Source: Flavobacteriaceae bacterium (GTDB taxonomy: Bacteria > Bacteroidota > Bacteroidia > Flavobacteriales > Flavobacteriaceae). From it: a stretch of DNA of 9,439 bases. The notes beneath the pieces were generated by a model, which was given only the letters and a program-made list of their open reading frames with translations, made no database searches and was not told where the DNA came from. Where the stretch lies: the NCBI GenBank assembly GCA_026992695.1, contig JALWYP010000004.1:1-9439 (forward strand), read 5' to 3'. Shown one piece after another: positions 6,840 to 9,439 of this stretch; within the stretch, counting starts at the first letter, position 1; every line of letters starts with the position of its first letter. Position numbers and translations under genes: made by a program.

Positions 6840-6859
6840 TAAAATTATTTATAATTTTA
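6840..6859. repeat. Short AT-rich palindrome between divergent operons
   Basis: TAAAATTAT (6840-6848) and ATAATTTTA (6851-6859) are perfect inverted repeats separated by TT. The palindrome sits just upstream of the minus-strand -7 box and about 35 bases before the plus-strand gene. It could be an operator for a dimeric regulator, but A/T palindromes arise easily in such AT-rich DNA. Confidence 0.35.
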
Positions 6860-6893
6860 TCGGGACTTTACGGTCACTAATTTTAACCTTATT

Positions 6894-8180
6894 TTGAAAA
6901 ACAAATTTACACTACCTAAACGCCTTACCTTAGAAAGTATTCTGTTGAGAGTGGTATTTGTTTTTTCTTTTGTTTATTTAGTGGTTAAACCTGCCGTTTT
7001 TTCACCAGATTCGTATAGTTACCTCAGAGCAGATATGTACCGATTTCCCGGTTATGTTGCCTTTTTACGAATAAGTAAATTTGTTTTCGGCGAACAAATT
7101 TACCCTTATTTTGTGGTTGTTTTTCAAACTGCATTTGCATTGATAGCCGTTTACTTCTTATATAAAAAGGTGTCAATTTTTTTTAAAATGAACCTCTTTT
7201 TTAAAACTGTTTTGCTCGGCGTTCTTTTGCTTCCGTTTTTTTCAAGCCTTAATATTGCCAATGAAGTTTCTGCCGAAGCAATTTCGTATGGTTTGTATTT
7301 GTTTATTTGTAGCTATATCGTAGATTTTTTGTTCAAAAACCTGTATAAAGCGGTGTTCTATATGGCTATTGCTGTATTTTTACTTTCGTTAACACGCGGA
7401 CAATTTATCATCATTCCTTGGATAATAGCCTTTTTGTTTGTGCTTAAAGAGCGAAAACAATTTTTTTTACGAAAAAACATCATCGCTTTATTAGTGCTTC
7501 TAATGCTTCCGTTTATTACAAAATTTGCCGATCGCACCTACCGAAAAATTTTCTTTAATGAGTTTGTGGAAACACCTTATAGTTTTGTAAACAGTGTAAC
7601 GCTTCCGTTGTTTATTGCTTCCGAAAAAGACACACTACAACTTACAAATCCCGATACCAAGCAAATATTTAAACACAGTTTAAAAACCATTGACAGTCTA
7701 CAGTTGCGAAGTATTTATGCCGAAACCAATACCGAACAATACAAACTGTTTCATGACAATTTCCCGAAAATTTGCAATCAAAACATACACGATTACGGAA
7801 AGCATTATTTTTATAAACCCGAAGCTCCTCATCAAGGTACGTTGGAGATTGAAAAAACTTCGAAAGAATTGTTTTTTGTGCTTGTAAAAAACAATTTCAC
7901 ACAATGGATTTCACTATATTTTGAAGGAATGAAACACGGATTTAAATCGGTTTTTATATTGATTTTTGTTTTGGTTATGTTGTTTATTAGCGGCTGGAAA
8001 ACGTTTATGCGGTTTGATTCACTTTGGGCAATGGTTTTTTTAGGAACTCTTTGCTTGTTGTCTAACAGTATGATTGTGGCATTGGCTTGTCATTCTATAG
8101 ACCGGTATCTTTTTTACAATTGGTTTTTTATGGTCATTATAATTTATGCTATCTTTCAGCGCAGTAAATCTATAGTATGA
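6894..8180 (+). CDS. GT-C-like integral membrane glycosyltransferase (putative)
   Basis: A 428-residue polytopic membrane protein with about ten hydrophobic segments (near 15-33, 71-91, 104-118, 130-147, 151-165, 170-184, 195-210, 352-367, 376-396 and 406-420). A soluble loop of about 140 residues (210-350) is probably extracytoplasmic. The first loop carries FSPDSYSYLRAD with an acidic residue (Asp39) after the first span, where GT-C enzymes of the GT39/ArnT type keep their catalytic aspartate, and a basic HSIDRYLFYNW lies near the last span. These features suggest transfer of a sugar from a polyprenyl-phosphate carrier outside the membrane, but overall similarity is too low for a firm family call. 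The start is TTG at 6894; the first ATG is codon 48 and would remove the first span and the acidic loop. Its stop overlaps the next gene's ATG (ATGA). Confidence 0.75.
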   Translation: MKNKFTLPKRLTLESILLRVVFVFSFVYLVVKPAVFSPDSYSYLRADMYRFPGYVAFLRISKFVFGEQIYPYFVVVFQTAFALIAVYFLYKKVSIFFKMNLFFKTVLLGVLLLPFFSSLNIANEVSAEAISYGLYLFICSYIVDFLFKNLYKAVFYMAIAVFLLSLTRGQFIIIPWIIAFLFVLKERKQFFLRKNIIALLVLLMLPFITKFADRTYRKIFFNEFVETPYSFVNSVTLPLFIASEKDTLQLTNPDTKQIFKHSLKTIDSLQLRSIYAETNTEQYKLFHDNFPKICNQNIHDYGKHYFYKPEAPHQGTLEIEKTSKELFFVLVKNNFTQWISLYFEGMKHGFKSVFILIFVLVMLFISGWKTFMRFDSLWAMVFLGTLCLLSNSMIVALACHSIDRYLFYNWFFMVIIIYAIFQRSKSIV

Positions 8181-9322
8181 AACCCGAACTTTCTGTTGTA
8201 ATGCCATGTTTAAATGAAGCCGAAACACTTGCCGTGTGTATCAAAAAAGCGCAGTCTTTTTTTGAGAAAGAAGGTATAGTGGGTGAGGTGATTATTGCTG
8301 ATAACGGAAGTACAGACGGTTCACAACAAATTGCCGATTCGTTAGGAGCCAAAGTGGTTGCTGTCGAGCGCAAAGGTTACGGAAGCGCATTACAAGGTGG
8401 CATACAAGCAGCACAAGGAAAATATGTGATTATGGGCGATGCAGATGATAGTTATGATTTTAGCAACTTAATGCCCTATGTTACACAATTGAGAGCGGGC
8501 TATGATTTGGTGATGGGAAACCGATTTAAGGGTGGCGTAAAAAAAGGAGCAATGCCTTTTTTACATAAATATTTGGGTAATCCGGTGTTGTCTTTTTTAG
8601 GACGATTATTTTTTAAAACCAACATTAAAGATTTTCATTGCGGATTACGGGGTTTTAGCAAAGAGGCATATACCAAAATGGGATTAAAAACCACTGGAAT
8701 GGAGTTTGCCTCAGAAATGGTGGTAAAAGCCAGCTTGTTAAACCTGAAGATCACCGAAGTTCCCACCGTGTTATCGCCGGATGGAAGAACCCGACCACCA
8801 CACCTTAATACGTGGCGTGACGGATGGCGACATTTACGTTTTTTGCTGTTATATAGTCCTACGTGGTTGTTTTTATTTCCGGGAATGGTTCTTATGGTTG
8901 CCGGACTGATTATTTCGGGAGTGTTGCTTGCAAATCCGGTAACCATTAACGGAATTACATTTGATGTACACACACTGTTGTTTAGTGCCGGAAGTGTACT
9001 GGTAGGGTTTCAATTCTTATTGTTTTACGGTTTAACCAAAGTATATACGGTAGAAAACGAGCTGCTTCCCAAACCAAAAAAATATGATCGTTGGTTTTCG
9101 GCTTTTAATTTAGAAAAAGGGCTAATAATTGGAGCATTGATGGTTTTGGTAGGTATTGGGTTATCTTTTTATGCTTATTTTGGGTGGAAACACATTAACT
9201 ACGGTGATATAACCAATTCACAAACCTTTAGAGTGGTAATTCCGGCAGTTACGGCTATTTTATTGGGCGTTCAAACCATCTTGTTTAGTTTGTTTTTTAG
9301 TGTTTTAGGTTTGAAAAAATAA
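8177..9322 (+). CDS. GT2-family polyprenyl-phosphate glycosyltransferase (dolichol-phosphate sugar synthase-like)
   Basis: A 381-residue protein with a cytoplasmic GT-A catalytic domain and a membrane tail. The catalytic part shows VVMPCLNEAETL (7-18), IIADNGSTDGS (39-49), GDADDSYD (87-94, the metal- and nucleotide-binding DxD), GNRFKGG (114-120), and DFHCGLRGF (152-160) before MEFASEM (175-181). The tail has four likely membrane spans near 229-251, 264-287, 315-337 and 352-377. This arrangement matches GT2 enzymes that transfer glucose, mannose or a related sugar from a nucleotide donor onto a polyprenyl phosphate. The sugar is not deducible. It overlaps the GT-C-like gene by 4 bases (ATGA), which pairs a maker of lipid-linked sugar with a possible user of it. 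It ends 8 bases before a convergent gene. Confidence 0.92.
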   Translation: MKPELSVVMPCLNEAETLAVCIKKAQSFFEKEGIVGEVIIADNGSTDGSQQIADSLGAKVVAVERKGYGSALQGGIQAAQGKYVIMGDADDSYDFSNLMPYVTQLRAGYDLVMGNRFKGGVKKGAMPFLHKYLGNPVLSFLGRLFFKTNIKDFHCGLRGFSKEAYTKMGLKTTGMEFASEMVVKASLLNLKITEVPTVLSPDGRTRPPHLNTWRDGWRHLRFLLLYSPTWLFLFPGMVLMVAGLIISGVLLANPVTINGITFDVHTLLFSAGSVLVGFQFLLFYGLTKVYTVENELLPKPKKYDRWFSAFNLEKGLIIGALMVLVGIGLSFYAYFGWKHINYGDITNSQTFRVVIPAVTAILLGVQTILFSLFFSVLGLKK

Positions 9323-9330
9323 GCTGATTT

Positions 9331-9439
9331 TTATTCTTTTCTTTCAAAAACTGTGTTGCCATCATCATCTATGTATTTATAAGTACCTCGTGGAGCACCT
9401 TTATAAATAACGATGTAGCTTCCGTCATCTTGAAGATGA
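9331..9439 (-). CDS. 3' end of a minus-strand gene of unknown function (partial)
   Basis: From the right edge of the window the minus strand reads 35 codons and then TAA (9333-9331). The peptide contains DDGSYIVIYKGAPRG and TYKYIDDDGNTVFERKE, with plausible coding composition and an open frame to the edge. It alternates beta-prone segments and turns (DDG, DDDGN), as in repeat-like or secreted flavobacterial proteins, but I cannot name a family. Its start lies beyond 9439. It converges on the GT2 gene with an 8-base gap. Confidence 0.75.
   Translation of the reverse strand, partial: HLQDDGSYIVIYKGAPRGTYKYIDDDGNTVFERKE

Noticed and set aside
6858..6866. TATCGGGAC, reverse complement of GTCCCGATA in the terminator at 52-60
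   Set aside because: A single 9-base match between distant sites, with no further flanking similarity, is expected by chance.
8635..8973. Minus-strand open frame of 112 codons inside the GT2 gene
   Set aside because: It lies wholly antisense to a well-supported catalytic region and has no recognisable domain; it is a shadow of the true frame.
1..9439. Defence system, CRISPR array, prophage or transposon
   Set aside because: No regularly spaced repeats, transposase or phage genes, or toxin-antitoxin pairs were seen; the genes are housekeeping or surface-glycan types with uniform composition.

Overview
The window looks like chromosome of a member of the Flavobacteriaceae or a close relative (Bacteroidota). 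It is AT-rich and densely packed. Its starts lack Shine-Dalgarno sequences and sit in A-rich contexts. Several gene starts are preceded by the Bacteroidota-type -7 box TAnnTTTG, and most of the proteins are families I recognise from Flavobacteriia. No rRNA, tRNA, CRISPR array, insertion sequence or phage gene is visible. Nothing here is convincingly a new defence or mobile system. The most interesting points are a hidden N-terminus without a normal start codon, an orphan phosphotransfer protein locked into an operon, and a surface-glycan gene neighbourhood.

Left part (1-1678). The last seven codons of an upstream gene end at 24 and are followed by a perfect-stem intrinsic terminator. Next come a small conserved protein of unknown function (probably DUF6495), a group III truncated haemoglobin with its own -7 box, and, convergent with it and overlapping its stop by a few bases, a secreted protein ending in a glutaredoxin-like CPKC domain.

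Middle (1728-4701). Starting from a tight divergent promoter region, four genes run in the same direction with gaps of 7, 0 and 0 bases: a DEDDh 3'-5' exonuclease with an ExoX-like tail, a fumarylacetoacetate-hydrolase-family enzyme, a stand-alone Hpt phosphotransfer protein, and CinA. They are almost certainly one transcript. The mixture suggests housekeeping and metabolite or nucleotide repair plus one signalling protein; it is not a single pathway.

Right part (4723-9439). A minus-strand pair encodes a FemAB-like GNAT acyltransferase and a DegT-type sugar aminotransferase, overlapping by 8 bases. Diverging from it, a plus-strand pair encodes a GT-C-like multi-membrane-span protein and a GT2 polyprenyl-phosphate glycosyltransferase, overlapping by 4 bases. 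Together they fit surface glycan work: an amino sugar is made and perhaps acylated on one side, while lipid-linked sugar is made and transferred at the membrane on the other. The window ends inside the 3' end of a minus-strand gene of unknown function.
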